Assembly (NCBI GenBank): GCA_016207825.1
Contig: JACQZI010000007.1
Coordinates: forward strand, 62,001 to 126,000
Direction of reading: 5' to 3'
Source of the DNA: Planctomycetota bacterium
GTDB lineage: Bacteria; Planctomycetota; MHYJ01; JACQXL01; JACQZI01
Length of the DNA stretch: 64,000 bases
The notes beneath the pieces are model-generated. The model was not told the DNA's origin. It did no database searches and was given only the letters and a program-made list of their open reading frames with translations. Made by a program: the position numbers and the translations under genes. Below, in pieces: positions 43,733 through 52,377 of this stretch. Position 1 is the first letter of the stretch. Each line of letters opens with the position of its first letter.

Positions 43733-44293
43733 TTATAAGGTTGTTTTCTTATGCCGCCTGATTAGCGACAGCACAAAAGCCATTATGACGGATAAGGAAA
43801 GAATTGCAAGATAAAATATATTCGGTTTGGAAGAACCCAGCTGGAAGGGAATGGTCGCGGTGACTTTATTAAAATCGCCTTCAAGTTCGATGGTTGCTTC
43901 GTAAGAGCCGGGAGCAGGATCAATATAGCGCATTTCTGAAATCATGCTATCATCCGTGGTTTGGATAACCGGAGCCGGCATATCCGTTTTTGAAATGGTA
44001 ATATTTTTCGACCGGATATAAGGGCGGCGCGTCTTGGGATTCTGGGCGTAGACCAAGAGTTCAAAGCTTTCCGGGGCTATTTGGACCGCGGTCAGGAAAA
44101 CCTCATATTCACCGGAAATGATTACTTTTTCCTTCATCGGGAAAGAGGCGTAGATATCAAGGTAAGAACGTTTCTGGAAGACGAGCAATTGCGACCAGCA
44201 ACCGCATTCCGGGCAGGGAATGGCAGAAAGCGGAATAAAAAGAATAAGCATTATGCCGAGGAGGATTTTCAGTTTGATATCGGTTTTGAACAC
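43733..44293 (-). CDS. exported membrane protein of unknown function
   Basis: About 186 aa. The frame opens at an ATG (44329) that lies inside a strong hairpin, so I suggest the GTG at 44293 (VFKTDIKLKILLG), which gives a normal signal sequence with basic residues and the hydrophobic run ILLGIMLILFIPLSA. Mature residues begin IPCPECGCW, a CPxCGC cluster that could bind metal or form a disulphide. The middle is beta-rich (FELLVYAQNPKTRRPY, YEATIELEGDF), reminiscent of a CopC/FixH-like sandwich, and a C-terminal helix (FYLAILSLSVIMAFVLSLI) anchors it. It follows the HEAT-repeat gene and may belong to that operon. Confidence 0.6.
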   Translation of the reverse strand: MFKTDIKLKILLGIMLILFIPLSAIPCPECGCWSQLLVFQKRSYLDIYASFPMKEKVIISGEYEVFLTAVQIAPESFELLVYAQNPKTRRPYIRSKNITISKTDMPAPVIQTTDDSMISEMRYIDPAPGSYEATIELEGDFNKVTATIPFQLGSSKPNIFYLAILSLSVIMAFVLSLIRRHKKTTL

Positions 44294-44310
44294 AGCTATA
44301 CGGGATGCAT

Positions 44311-44339
44311 ACCCACCCCGAAAAATCATCGGGGTGGGT
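44311..44339. terminator. strong hairpin between HEAT-repeat gene and next gene
   Basis: ACCCACCCCGA (44311-44321) and TCGGGGTGGGT (44329-44339) form a perfect 11-bp stem with a 7-base loop, 13 bp after the stop of the HEAT-repeat gene on the minus strand. The loop is T-rich on that strand but no T-run follows the stem, so it may be an attenuator, an mRNA stabiliser or a dispersed palindrome. Confidence 0.5.
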
Positions 44340-44351
44340 GCATTGGAACGA

Positions 44352-46445
44352 TTAATCCGGTTTACTAAAGAATATATGGTCCTGAATCAGCATTTTCACC
44401 TTGAAATTCATATCCGCGGTAATTTTGTAGAGAGGGTTAATCGTATCTTTATCAAGGATAAACCCGATGGCCAGTATGGAGTAAAACCGCAGCTCATCAT
44501 TTTTTTCGCTATCATAGTATTTTACCAGATGGTCAATGGAGCCTTTATCCCCGATATAAGCGATGCCGTTAAGGGCACGGCTTTTTATATCCGTAGGAGT
44601 GAGTTTGTCTTCAATCTTCTTGTATAAAGTATCCAGGACTTCCTGCCTTTTGCCAAGCATCGCCAGCGCCACGGTCAGGTTGTTGTAACCGACTTTCGCC
44701 AAATCTACACGGTCCTGCACCTTTTTGAAAGCTTCTTCCAAAGCGGGAATCGCTTTCTTATCGCCAATCATACCCAAAGCAAGAACCGCATAATCCCAGC
44801 TGACCGGGTCAGAAGTAACTTCTTTCTTGACGATATCAATCAAGATGTTAACAGAAGTCGAATCCTTCATCAATCCCAATGCCAATATGGCTGCGCCGCG
44901 TGACAGGGGCTTGGTCTTTTTAACGACTATTTTTTGGATATCCGGCAAAGCGGATTTATTGCCCAAAAGCCCCAGCGCGATAAACGACATTCCTTCTATA
45001 TTGAAATCACTCTTTTTGGTAAGTGCGTTAAGGTCGTTATAAACACCGTTATCACCCAACTGTGCCAGGGCAACGGCGGCAAACGCCTGCACTTCCGTTG
45101 ATTTATCCCTCAATAAATTAAGCAAGTCCGTTTTTGCCTTAGGTAACTCAAGCAAGCCTAACGCTATGGCCACTCCGGACCTTACGGAAATATCACGGGA
45201 ATTCATGGCTTTTTTCAGGTACGGCAAAACCGATTCATCTTTAATACGGCCTAGAGCAATCGCGGCGTATGAGCGGACGGCCTCATCGTATGATTCATTG
45301 GTAAGCACCTTACCGATAAACTCGACAAGAGACTTGTCCTGAAGATTGCCTAAAGACAATACGGCCGATGCCTGGACTTCCTTATGCAGTTTCTTATTAA
45401 GGTTCAAGGATTCTTTAAGCGCATTAATGGAGGCTTCTGTTTTTATGTAGCCGAGAGCTAATGCGGCATACGCCTGGCTAATCATTTGTGATTTCCGGTC
45501 TGTTTCGTTTAATAAAATCGCTTTTAAATCGTTGACCACTGATTCCTCACCCATGATACCCAATGATAAAGCCGCAACATTTCTCACATCGGGTGTTTTA
45601 TCATCGAGCATTGCGCTTTTCAAAGCCGCCACCGCATTCTTATGTTTAAACTTTCCTAATGCTAAAGCAGCATTCGCCCTCAGGAACGGGCTGACATCTT
45701 CTTTTAGACACTTTATCAAATTATCCAGAGCCTGTTTGCTGATAGAATTCATCTCTACCGATATGGTACCGTCCTTTTGGGTTTGATCTTCCTCATTCCA
45801 TTTAATAGGCTGCTTGAAAGGAAGATAATGAAGGCGATTCCTTGCCCACCAGTTTTCCCACATAGGAACGGAAACAACCGGATTAAAAACTAAAGGCTCT
45901 AATCCCGTACCGGCCGGCGGCCTTGGAGGAGGAGCCGGCGGCTTGGGCACAGCAATTTTATTATCAGGAGGGTTAACCCCCGGATCCTGTTTTGGGGGGG
46001 TAGGTGTCGAATTCGGAGTTTCTACCGGCGGTTGGGTTGCACCCGGATCCGGAGTAGGAGCCGGGGTCGGCGTTGGCTCCGGCTGAACCGGTTCTACCGG
46101 GGCAGGTTGCACGGGAGCAGGTTGGACCGGTTCCGGTTGAGGAGCCGGCGTAGTCTCAGGCGGTGTTGGTTCAGGTTGAGGATCCGGTTGCGCCGGTTCC
46201 GGCTCTGGAGCGGGTTGCTGGGGTGCCGGTTGCTGCGGGGCCGGTTGTACAGGCTTTGGCGCAGGCTGAACCTTGGGTGGCTGTTCACCAGGACGGCCAG
46301 CATCCTGCCACTTCCTCACCTTATCCCAAAATCCAGGCTCCCATGGGTCACCACACGGACACCATGCCATAACAGGAATTACCATTAAAGCCAATAAGGC
46401 AATTCCCAACAAAACCGTTATTTTATATGCCTTTTTGCTTCCCAT
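44352..46445 (-). CDS. exported HEAT-repeat protein with proline-rich linker
   Basis: A 697-aa protein. A signal peptide (residues ~1-27, ending near VMAWC) is followed by WCPCGDPWEPGFW and a ~120-residue linker made almost entirely of Pro, Gln, Ala and Glu (QPAP repeats). From about residue 235 there are roughly ten HEAT/PBS-lyase-type repeats of ~36 residues, with the pattern ..ALGxIGDESALPxLKxAL..D.xxxVRxxAAxALG. It probably spans the periplasm with the linker and binds proteins through the HEAT superhelix. It lies 33 bp after the anti-sigma-like gene, so it belongs to the sigma-factor operon and may be its target or sensor. Confidence 0.85.
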   Translation of the reverse strand: MGSKKAYKITVLLGIALLALMVIPVMAWCPCGDPWEPGFWDKVRKWQDAGRPGEQPPKVQPAPKPVQPAPQQPAPQQPAPEPEPAQPDPQPEPTPPETTPAPQPEPVQPAPVQPAPVEPVQPEPTPTPAPTPDPGATQPPVETPNSTPTPPKQDPGVNPPDNKIAVPKPPAPPPRPPAGTGLEPLVFNPVVSVPMWENWWARNRLHYLPFKQPIKWNEEDQTQKDGTISVEMNSISKQALDNLIKCLKEDVSPFLRANAALALGKFKHKNAVAALKSAMLDDKTPDVRNVAALSLGIMGEESVVNDLKAILLNETDRKSQMISQAYAALALGYIKTEASINALKESLNLNKKLHKEVQASAVLSLGNLQDKSLVEFIGKVLTNESYDEAVRSYAAIALGRIKDESVLPYLKKAMNSRDISVRSGVAIALGLLELPKAKTDLLNLLRDKSTEVQAFAAVALAQLGDNGVYNDLNALTKKSDFNIEGMSFIALGLLGNKSALPDIQKIVVKKTKPLSRGAAILALGLMKDSTSVNILIDIVKKEVTSDPVSWDYAVLALGMIGDKKAIPALEEAFKKVQDRVDLAKVGYNNLTVALAMLGKRQEVLDTLYKKIEDKLTPTDIKSRALNGIAYIGDKGSIDHLVKYYDSEKNDELRFYSILAIGFILDKDTINPLYKITADMNFKVKMLIQDHIFFSKPD

Positions 46446-46478
46446 TTTAAATACCTCCTTTTATATTCTATTAATTTA

Positions 46479-47192
46479 TTATTCTGAAAATAAAATACTA
46501 ACCAAACGATTTTTCACTTCCGGATCAGATGTTTTTTCCAGTTTCTGGACTAAAAACGGATACACTGTTACCCCTAGTTGGATTATTTGCTCCTGGGCAA
46601 ACTCTTGCTTTTGTATTTCTTCATCTCCCAACTGCTGTATTAATTGTTCTATCTCTGATTCAGTAATTCTATTCCCGTATCTTTGAATGCTATATTCAGA
46701 CCCTGCTTCGTCTGTTTTTCCAGAATCATCCTGATATCCGGTATTGACAGTGCTTGGTTCATTATCCTGTTTATTAGTGGTATATTCAGCTACCAAGCCA
46801 GATGCAGGGTTTATCTCCTGATCACGTTCGGCAGAATATTTCCAGTAAAACACCAACCCCAAAACCAGAGGTAAAATAATCGTTGCGGCGAATTTCCATT
46901 GCCCGTGGTTTTTATAGAGCGGCAAGAAATAACGCCAGCGACCACCGGCTGCTTTGGCTTCAGCAACCCTGATATTTTCCTCCTGGATATTAGCAATGAT
47001 TCTATCGCACAAATCTACGGAAGGCTCCTCAACCGGAGAAACCGGAAGAGAAGTTATCTTTTTAAGCATAGCCCAATGATTGCGACAATCAGAACATTCA
47101 TCCAGATGTTTACTCACAAGCGCGTTATGCTCGCTGGAACATTCCGCATCAAGATAATATTGCAAAAGAGATTTTATTTTATCACAAGTCAT
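46479..47192 (-). CDS. zinc-finger anti-sigma factor-like membrane protein
   Basis: A 237-aa protein. The first ~45 residues (MTCDKIKSLLQYYLDAECSSEH..HLDECSDCRNHW) have the HxxxCxxC zinc-binding anti-sigma (zf-HC2/ZAS) motif. One membrane helix lies at about residues 100-117 (FAATIILPLVLGLVFYW). The C-terminal outside part ends in a region (ESEIEQLIQQLGDEEIQ..KNRLVSILFSE) that resembles a single HEAT-like pair. It starts 4 bp after the sigma-factor gene and is expected to hold that factor at the membrane until a signal arrives. Confidence 0.85.
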   Translation of the reverse strand: MTCDKIKSLLQYYLDAECSSEHNALVSKHLDECSDCRNHWAMLKKITSLPVSPVEEPSVDLCDRIIANIQEENIRVAEAKAAGGRWRYFLPLYKNHGQWKFAATIILPLVLGLVFYWKYSAERDQEINPASGLVAEYTTNKQDNEPSTVNTGYQDDSGKTDEAGSEYSIQRYGNRITESEIEQLIQQLGDEEIQKQEFAQEQIIQLGVTVYPFLVQKLEKTSDPEVKNRLVSILFSE

Positions 47193-47196
47193 ACAC

Positions 47197-47736
47197 TCAC
47201 TCCTTCGGATTCATAATATTATCGATAACCGCCCTTCTGGCTTTATGAACAAAGGTTTTAAAGCTTCCAATGGGCAAATCCATCTGTTCAGCCGCTTCTT
47301 CATAAGAACAGCCTTCCTGATAAACCAGGACAAAAGCCATTTTATATTGCGGTTTCAAAGAATCCAGTATATAATTCACGGCGTTCTTTAAAGTCGGAAT
47401 ATCACATCGGGCATAATCCTTGCCTTTTACTAGATTTTCATCAATCAAAGGAGCCGGTTTCATTTTAAGCTTTTTAAGATAATTAAGGGTTACATTCGTA
47501 GCTGTTCTTAAAATCCAGCTAGAAACCCTGTATTTAGGATTATATTGTTTCAAAGAACGATATACGTTTAAAAACGTTTCCTGGGTAATATCTTCGGCAT
47601 CAGCCTGGTTATTAGTCATTCTAAAGGCAATATTATAAATACGCCGATAATAACGGCGGACTACTTCATTAAAGGCCTCCTTGCCCGAAAGAGACAATTC
47701 AACCAGCTTTTCATCGGCAATATGGGTTAATTCCAT
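47197..47736 (-). CDS. ECF RNA polymerase sigma factor
   Basis: About 179 aa from MELTHIADEKLVELSL (47736); the frame can start eight codons earlier. Region 2 is clear in FNEVVRRYYRRIYNIAFRMTNNQADAEDITQETFLNVYRSL, with WILRTATNVTLNYL (2.4), and region 4 in LKPQYKMAFVLVYQEGCSYEEAAEQMDLPIGSFKTFVHKARR. Length and domains are those of RpoE-like ECF factors. The cognate anti-sigma gene follows within 4 bp, and the HEAT-repeat gene after that. Promoter targets are unknown. Confidence 0.92.
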   Translation of the reverse strand: MELTHIADEKLVELSLSGKEAFNEVVRRYYRRIYNIAFRMTNNQADAEDITQETFLNVYRSLKQYNPKYRVSSWILRTATNVTLNYLKKLKMKPAPLIDENLVKGKDYARCDIPTLKNAVNYILDSLKPQYKMAFVLVYQEGCSYEEAAEQMDLPIGSFKTFVHKARRAVIDNIMNPKE

Positions 47737-47812
47737 AGTCTTCTCTACTATATAATACAATAGAAATGAGCAAAAGTTTCAGAAAAAATATTTTTTATTA
47801 AATATTTTTTGG

Positions 47813-48667
47813 CTATTTATTGTATGTATAAAACCCCTGACCTGTTTTCCTGCCCAAATGGCCGGCAGAGACCATTTTCTTAAGCAGCGGGCAAGGACGG
47901 TATTTCGGGTCACCCAACCCATCATGCAAAACATTTAGAATTGCTAGGCAAACATCAAGCCCGATTAAATCAGCCAAGGCCAGAGGCCCCATAGGATGAT
48001 TCATCCCAAGCTTCATCACTTCATCAATGGCTTCTTTGGTAGCCACGCCTTCCATCAGCGAATAAATGGCTTCGTTAATCATGGGCAATAAAATACGGTT
48101 GGCGACAAAGCCGGGATAGTCATTAACAAGCACCGGTGTTTTTTCCAGCTTAACGCAAAGTTCTTTTACAACATTAACTGTTTCATCATCGGTAACCAAT
48201 CCCCGCACTATTTCCACAAGTTTCATTACAGGCACCGGATTCATAAAATGCATGCCTATAATCTTGCTCGGGCGTTTAGTTACGGCGGCGATTTCCGTAA
48301 TGGAAATGGAAGAAGTGTTGCTTGATAATATCACGCCGGGCTTGCAAAGATTATCCAGCTTGGTAAATATATCCAGTTTAAGTTTCTTATCTTCCGTAGC
48401 GGCTTCAACCACAAAATCGACATCTTTAAGTTCGTCAAGAGATAAAGCAGTTTTTAGGTTATACAAAGCTGCGGATTCCTTTTCCTGAGTGATGGCGCCT
48501 TTAGTCCGCATGCGTTCAAGACTTTTACGGATAGTATTCATTCCCCGATCAATAAATTCCTGTTTGATATCCATCATCAAAACCTTATAGCCAGCTACCG
48601 CAAAAACCTGGGCAATCCCCGATCCCATCGTACCGGCGCCGATAACACCAACCTTTGATACTTGCAT
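47813..48667 (-). CDS. 3-hydroxybutyryl-CoA dehydrogenase
   Basis: A 284-aa NAD-dependent enzyme of the Hbd/PaaH family that interconverts acetoacetyl-CoA and 3-hydroxybutyryl-CoA. [21 protein letters not shown] binds [16 protein letters not shown] and [17 protein letters not shown] hold catalytic Ser and His, and [16 protein letters not shown] plus [17 protein letters not shown] complete the C-terminal domain. Length is standard (about 280-285). It follows the thiolase gene by 16 bp; together they give acetyl-CoA to 3-hydroxybutyryl-CoA (or the reverse). Confidence 0.94.
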   Translation of the reverse strand: MQVSKVGVIGAGTMGSGIAQVFAVAGYKVLMMDIKQEFIDRGMNTIRKSLERMRTKGAITQEKESAALYNLKTALSLDELKDVDFVVEAATEDKKLKLDIFTKLDNLCKPGVILSSNTSSISITEIAAVTKRPSKIIGMHFMNPVPVMKLVEIVRGLVTDDETVNVVKELCVKLEKTPVLVNDYPGFVANRILLPMINEAIYSLMEGVATKEAIDEVMKLGMNHPMGPLALADLIGLDVCLAILNVLHDGLGDPKYRPCPLLKKMVSAGHLGRKTGQGFYTYNK

Positions 48668-48683
48668 GATAATCTCCTTATTT

Positions 48684-49868
48684 TTATATTATTTCAATAC
48701 TCATGGCAACGGCATTTCCACCGCCTAAGCAGAGCGAAGCCATTCCTTTTTTTAACTTCCTGTCTTTCAAAGCATATATCAAGGTCGTCAGGATACGGGA
48801 CCCGCTACAGCCGATTGGATGCCCGATAGCCACCGCTCCGCCATTAACATTCACCTTGGAAGGATTAAGTTTAAGCGCCTTGGTTAATGCAACGCCTTGA
48901 GCGGCAAAAGCTTCATTGAGTTCTATTAAATCAAAATCTTCCGCTTTCATCTTAGTTTTTGCGAGAAGGTTTTTAATCGCTTCAAGAGGTGCCGCCATAA
49001 CCCATTCCGGAGCCATCCCGCCTGTGGCATAACCGGTAATGCGGCACAGAGGCTTTATCCCGTTTTCAGAAGCGGTTTTGGCATCCGTCACCACCACAGC
49101 AGCCGCACCATCGCTTATCTGGGAAGCATTGCCAGCGGTCACGGTCCCGTCCTTTTTGAATGCCGGTTTCAGGGTCGTCAGTTTTTCCACGGTTGTATCT
49201 TCGCGAGGACCTTCATCTTTATCAAAGATAATCGGCGGCTTGCCTTTGGGTTGCGGTATTTCCACGGGAATTATTTCCTGTTTAAACCTTCCCTCTTTAG
49301 TGGCTTTACAAGCCCTTTGATGGCTGTTAAACGAAAATTCGTCCTGCAGTTGGCGAGTAGCCCCGTATTTTTCCGCAACGAGTTCAGCCGTCATGCCCAT
49401 ATGGAAATCATTATAAATATCCCAGAGTCCGTCATTAACCATGGAATCAACCAGCTTGCCATGGCCGAGCCTTTGCCCGACACGGGCTTCCGGTAAAAGG
49501 TAAGGAGCATTGGTCATACTTTCCATTCCGCCGGCTACGATAATTTTGGAGTTTTCCGCCTTGATTTCGGTTGCCGCCAGCATTACTGATTTAAGTCCGG
49601 AACCGCAGACTTTATTAACGGTAAAAGCCCCCTTGCTGTTAGGAATACCGCCCCACAAAGAAGCCTGTCTTGCCGGATTTTGGCCCAAACCGGCGGTGAC
49701 AACACATCCCATTATTGTTTCATCAACCATTTCGGGTTTTATACCGGCGCGTTTGACCGCTTCGCGTATCACAAAGCTTCCTAATTTCGGAGCGGCAAAA
49801 GACGCTAATGCCCCCTGGAATTTCCCAACAGCTGTACGCACCGCGCTGACAATCACAACTTCGTTCAT
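48684..49868 (-). CDS. atoB: acetyl-CoA acetyltransferase (thiolase)
   Basis: A 394-aa thiolase [17 protein letters not shown] has the nucleophilic Cys, [18 protein letters not shown] the His-containing block, and [11 protein letters not shown] the second catalytic Cys. ELNEAFAAQ is also present. It condenses two acetyl-CoA to acetoacetyl-CoA or the reverse. It is cotranscribed with the hydroxybutyryl-CoA dehydrogenase gene. No PHB synthase or butyryl-CoA genes are nearby in the window. A hairpin lies directly before the start. Confidence 0.93.
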   Translation of the reverse strand: MNEVVIVSAVRTAVGKFQGALASFAAPKLGSFVIREAVKRAGIKPEMVDETIMGCVVTAGLGQNPARQASLWGGIPNSKGAFTVNKVCGSGLKSVMLAATEIKAENSKIIVAGGMESMTNAPYLLPEARVGQRLGHGKLVDSMVNDGLWDIYNDFHMGMTAELVAEKYGATRQLQDEFSFNSHQRACKATKEGRFKQEIIPVEIPQPKGKPPIIFDKDEGPREDTTVEKLTTLKPAFKKDGTVTAGNASQISDGAAAVVVTDAKTASENGIKPLCRITGYATGGMAPEWVMAAPLEAIKNLLAKTKMKAEDFDLIELNEAFAAQGVALTKALKLNPSKVNVNGGAVAIGHPIGCSGSRILTTLIYALKDRKLKKGMASLCLGGGNAVAMSIEII

Positions 49869-49882
49869 AAAAAGCCTCTCTC

Positions 49883-49908
49883 AAACCTGCCTATCTCGAG
49901 GCAGGTTT
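49883..49908. repeat. REP-like hairpin upstream of the thiolase gene
   Basis: AAACCTGCC (49883-49891) pairs perfectly with GGCAGGTTT (49900-49908) around an 8-base loop. The inner CCTGCC/GGCAGG stem is the same as that of the element in mnmA (43004-43026), suggesting a dispersed family. Confidence 0.6.
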
Positions 49909-49956
49909 ATATTGACTAAAATAAAAAATTAGTTATAGTTATCTAAAAGCCCCTAA

Positions 49957-50028
49957 GCTGGGATAGCTCAACAGTGGAGCTCCGGTTTCGTAAATCGGAG
50001 GTTGCGGGTGCGAATCCCGCTCCCAGCT
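49957..50028 (+). tRNA. tRNA-Thr (anticodon CGT), with atypical D- and T-loops
   Basis: A cloverleaf can be drawn: acceptor GCTGGGA/TCCCAGC, D-stem GCTC/GAGC, anticodon stem CCGGT/ATCGG with loop TTCGTAA (anticodon CGT, reading ACG, Thr), five-base variable loop AGGTT, and T-stem GCGGG/CCCGC. Two features are unusual. The T-loop reads TGCGAAT instead of TTCGAAT, so position 55 is G. The D-loop AACAGTG lacks the normal consecutive GG. Both affect the same D-loop/T-loop contact. It may be a functional variant or a decaying copy. No CCA is encoded. Confidence 0.8.
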
Positions 50029-50132
50029 TTATTTTAAAATAACAAGATTGAAAATACGGATTAAAAAGATTTGCAAACGGGCGAATAGACGGAACTAGCT
50101 TTTCAGAATCATGCATAAACACAAAGGGTTAA

Positions 50133-51095
50133 TTACTTCTTTTTGGTTATCCGTCCGGAAACGCCTACTTTTTTAAACATTTCCAGGCATTCATTGGCCT
50201 CTGTTTCGGGGACATCTTTTAAAACCGGAACAAGCACGCGGTTTGTTAATTCCTGTGCTTTTTCCAATGGTATGTTTTTTATTTCAGAAATTATTTTTGC
50301 CGCTTTTTCTCTCTTTTCAGCAGAACTAAGGCCGGAAAGGAATACGGTACAATTGGCTTCTTCAACCGGCGGCTCTTCAATCATCTCCGGTTCAGCAATT
50401 TCTTCAGCCCCCTGCACAGAAGAAGCACCTCCTTCTTCAGTAACCGCTTCCGGCTGCAGGATATCAATCGGTTCAGAAGCGTTTTCATCCGCCCATTCGG
50501 ATTGAGCCTCAACAGGTTTTAACTCAAGAACCTCCCCTTCCGATTCGACAGTCGGTTCTACCACCGGAGATAAAACCATAACATCCTCCTCTTCCGTCAC
50601 TTCTGCCGCTAAAGGAAGAGATTGCGCTGGCTGACGCTGAGGCATTTGCTCCTTAACTTTTTGATATGTATTAAAAGGATTACCTACTCTTTGAAAGACA
50701 AAAGTTTCCCCGCAATTAGGGCAAACAAATGCGTTTCCCTTCCACTGAAAATCAACATATTGCACGATATTGCCGGCCGGGCCATCCTTATAATGCGGCT
50801 GGGTCGGCCAGATAACCCTAGGAATAGATTGTGCTAGCTGGGGAGAAATCGTAAATTCCATGCCTATCTTTGATAAGTCAAACAGCTTAGGCTTAATCGT
50901 TTTTATTTCGTTTTTAACCAAGTTGCTTAAGAAAACAACTGGAACGCTTTTTAGGATTTGTCCGGTTGAATCAGGGGAAATATTAAATAATTTAGAAAAC
51001 TGCTCCACCACATTATCGAATTGTGTTTCATCCACCCGGCTGATTATTATATGATACGTTATCCCAAGTTGCGAAGCGCTTTTTTCATCTGCCAT
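50133..51095 (-). CDS. protein with two L7/L12-C-terminal-like domains and a zinc ribbon
   Basis: About 320 aa from the ATG at 51095 (MADEKSASQ), which has GGGAG upstream. The N-terminal ~100 residues (YHIIISRVDETQFDNVVEQFSKLFNIS...) and the C-terminal ~75 (FLSGLSSAEKREKAAKIISEIKNIPLEKAQELTNRVLVPVLKDVPETEANECLEMFKKVGVSGRI) both follow the pattern of the ribosomal L7/L12 C-terminal domain. Between them are FVCPNCGETF (one half of a zinc knuckle) and an acidic ~110-residue disordered linker. The role is unknown; binding a translation or GTPase factor is a guess from the fold. Confidence 0.6.
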   Translation of the reverse strand: MADEKSASQLGITYHIIISRVDETQFDNVVEQFSKLFNISPDSTGQILKSVPVVFLSNLVKNEIKTIKPKLFDLSKIGMEFTISPQLAQSIPRVIWPTQPHYKDGPAGNIVQYVDFQWKGNAFVCPNCGETFVFQRVGNPFNTYQKVKEQMPQRQPAQSLPLAAEVTEEEDVMVLSPVVEPTVESEGEVLELKPVEAQSEWADENASEPIDILQPEAVTEEGGASSVQGAEEIAEPEMIEEPPVEEANCTVFLSGLSSAEKREKAAKIISEIKNIPLEKAQELTNRVLVPVLKDVPETEANECLEMFKKVGVSGRITKKK

Positions 51096-51161
51096 ACGAA
51101 CTCCCTTCAAACCCTACTTCCCCGTCGTTACATCGGGTGATCAGGGCATACCTGTAAAACT

Positions 51162-51189
51162 TTTACTCTGTAAAATATTGTGTTATACT
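51162..51189 (+). promoter_or_regulatory. possible promoter of queA
   Basis: TTTACT (51162-51167) and TATACT (51184-51189) are separated by 16 bp, about 65 bp before the queA start. The -10 is good and the -35 only moderate. Confidence 0.4.
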
Positions 51190-51255
51190 CACAGATATTA
51201 TTTAATTAAACACTGCTATTTTCATAAATCAAGTATTTTATGTATAAATTTTAGA

Positions 51256-52314
51256 ATGTTGCCCACTGAAGATTTTAATTACGAATTGCCGGCATCTTTT
51301 ATCGCACAGTTGCCCTATGAACAACGCGATTATTCCAGATTAATGGTCATTTCCCGTTATGATGAAAAAATATACCATAAACATTTTCTCGAAATAGTCG
51401 ATTACTTATCGGAGGGAGATGTACTGGTATTAAATAATACAAAAGTCCTGCCTTTAAAACTAATCGGCAAGAGAAAAACCGGCGGAATTACCGAGGTATT
51501 GCTGGTAAAAGAAATCGAACCGGGATTATGGGAATGCCTGGCTAATAACAGAGGCAAGACAAAAGAAAATGAACCTCTGGAATTTTCTTCAAAAGAAACG
51601 ACAAAAACCATAACCGGAATGTTGCATTGTAAAAACCGGGAAAAGCTTATCAGATTCGTCCAACCGGATTCCCGTGATATTGTTTTACAGCTTGGCAAGG
51701 CTCCGCTGCCGCCTTATATCAAGCGACGGAAAGACAATGATACTTATGAAAAACTCGACAAAGCGCGCTACCAGACTGTCTACGCGCTGAAAGACGGCTC
51801 TATCGCAGCACCAACAGCCGGCTTGCACTTCACCGAAGATTTGTTGAAAAAGATAAAAAGAAAAAATATCCACATAGCATATATTACCCTTCATGTCGGA
51901 CGCGGGACTTTCGAACCGATTCGCACAGATGACATATCAAAACATATAATGGGAAAAGAATATTATGAAGTTCCGCCTGAAACAATCAGCATTTTACATA
52001 ACGCCTTCACAAACAAACAAAGAATTATTGCAGTGGGAACAACCGCCTGCAGGACACTGGAAACAACAGCTGATTACATTATAAAAGGGAGTGGGCCAAA
52101 ACCGCTTACCGGATGGACAGATTTATTTATCTCCCCGCCTTATCAGTTTAAAATAATAACTACATTGCTTACTAATTTCCACCTTCCTAAAAGCACCCCT
52201 CTTATATTAACCTGCACTTTTGGCGGGAAAAATAATATCTTACGCGCATACCGAGAAGCCATAGCAAACGGATACCGTTTTTACAGCTACGGCGATGCTA
52301 TGTTAATCCTATAG
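51256..52314 (+). CDS. queA: S-adenosylmethionine:tRNA ribosyltransferase-isomerase
   Basis: A 352-aa enzyme of queuosine synthesis that moves ribose from SAM to the preQ1 base of tRNA. The ATG at 51256 (MLPTEDFNYELP) gives the normal start; the frame is open further upstream. ASFIAQLPYEQRDYSRLMVI, LVLNNTKVLPLKLIG-like, YQTVYALKDGSIAAPTAGLHFTEDLL, VGRGTFEPIRTDDI and TNFHLPKSTPLIL are complete family motifs. It is a single gene in this window, ending at a shared terminator with the pilin gene. Confidence 0.94.
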   Translation: MLPTEDFNYELPASFIAQLPYEQRDYSRLMVISRYDEKIYHKHFLEIVDYLSEGDVLVLNNTKVLPLKLIGKRKTGGITEVLLVKEIEPGLWECLANNRGKTKENEPLEFSSKETTKTITGMLHCKNREKLIRFVQPDSRDIVLQLGKAPLPPYIKRRKDNDTYEKLDKARYQTVYALKDGSIAAPTAGLHFTEDLLKKIKRKNIHIAYITLHVGRGTFEPIRTDDISKHIMGKEYYEVPPETISILHNAFTNKQRIIAVGTTACRTLETTADYIIKGSGPKPLTGWTDLFISPPYQFKIITTLLTNFHLPKSTPLILTCTFGGKNNILRAYREAIANGYRFYSYGDAMLIL

Positions 52315-52322
52315 GCATAAAA

Positions 52323-52357
52323 AAATCCCGCCCTAACTTTACGCCAAGGCGGGATTT
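52323..52357. terminator. bidirectional rho-independent terminator
   Basis: AAATCCCGCC pairs with GGCGGGATTT (10-bp stem, 15-base loop), with an A-run before and T-rich sequence after the stem on the plus strand. It lies between the convergent queA and pilin genes and can serve both. Confidence 0.85.
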
Positions 52358-52377
52358 AAGGTTATGCCAAAAAACTA

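Noticed and set aside
44293-44329. ATG at 44329 as start of the exported membrane protein
   Set aside because: It lies within the arm of an 11-bp hairpin, and the added residues do not fit a signal peptide. The GTG at 44293 is the better guess, though not certain.
46032-46388. Arg/Leu-rich plus-strand frame of 118 residues
   Set aside because: Antisense reading of the proline-rich repeat linker of the HEAT protein.
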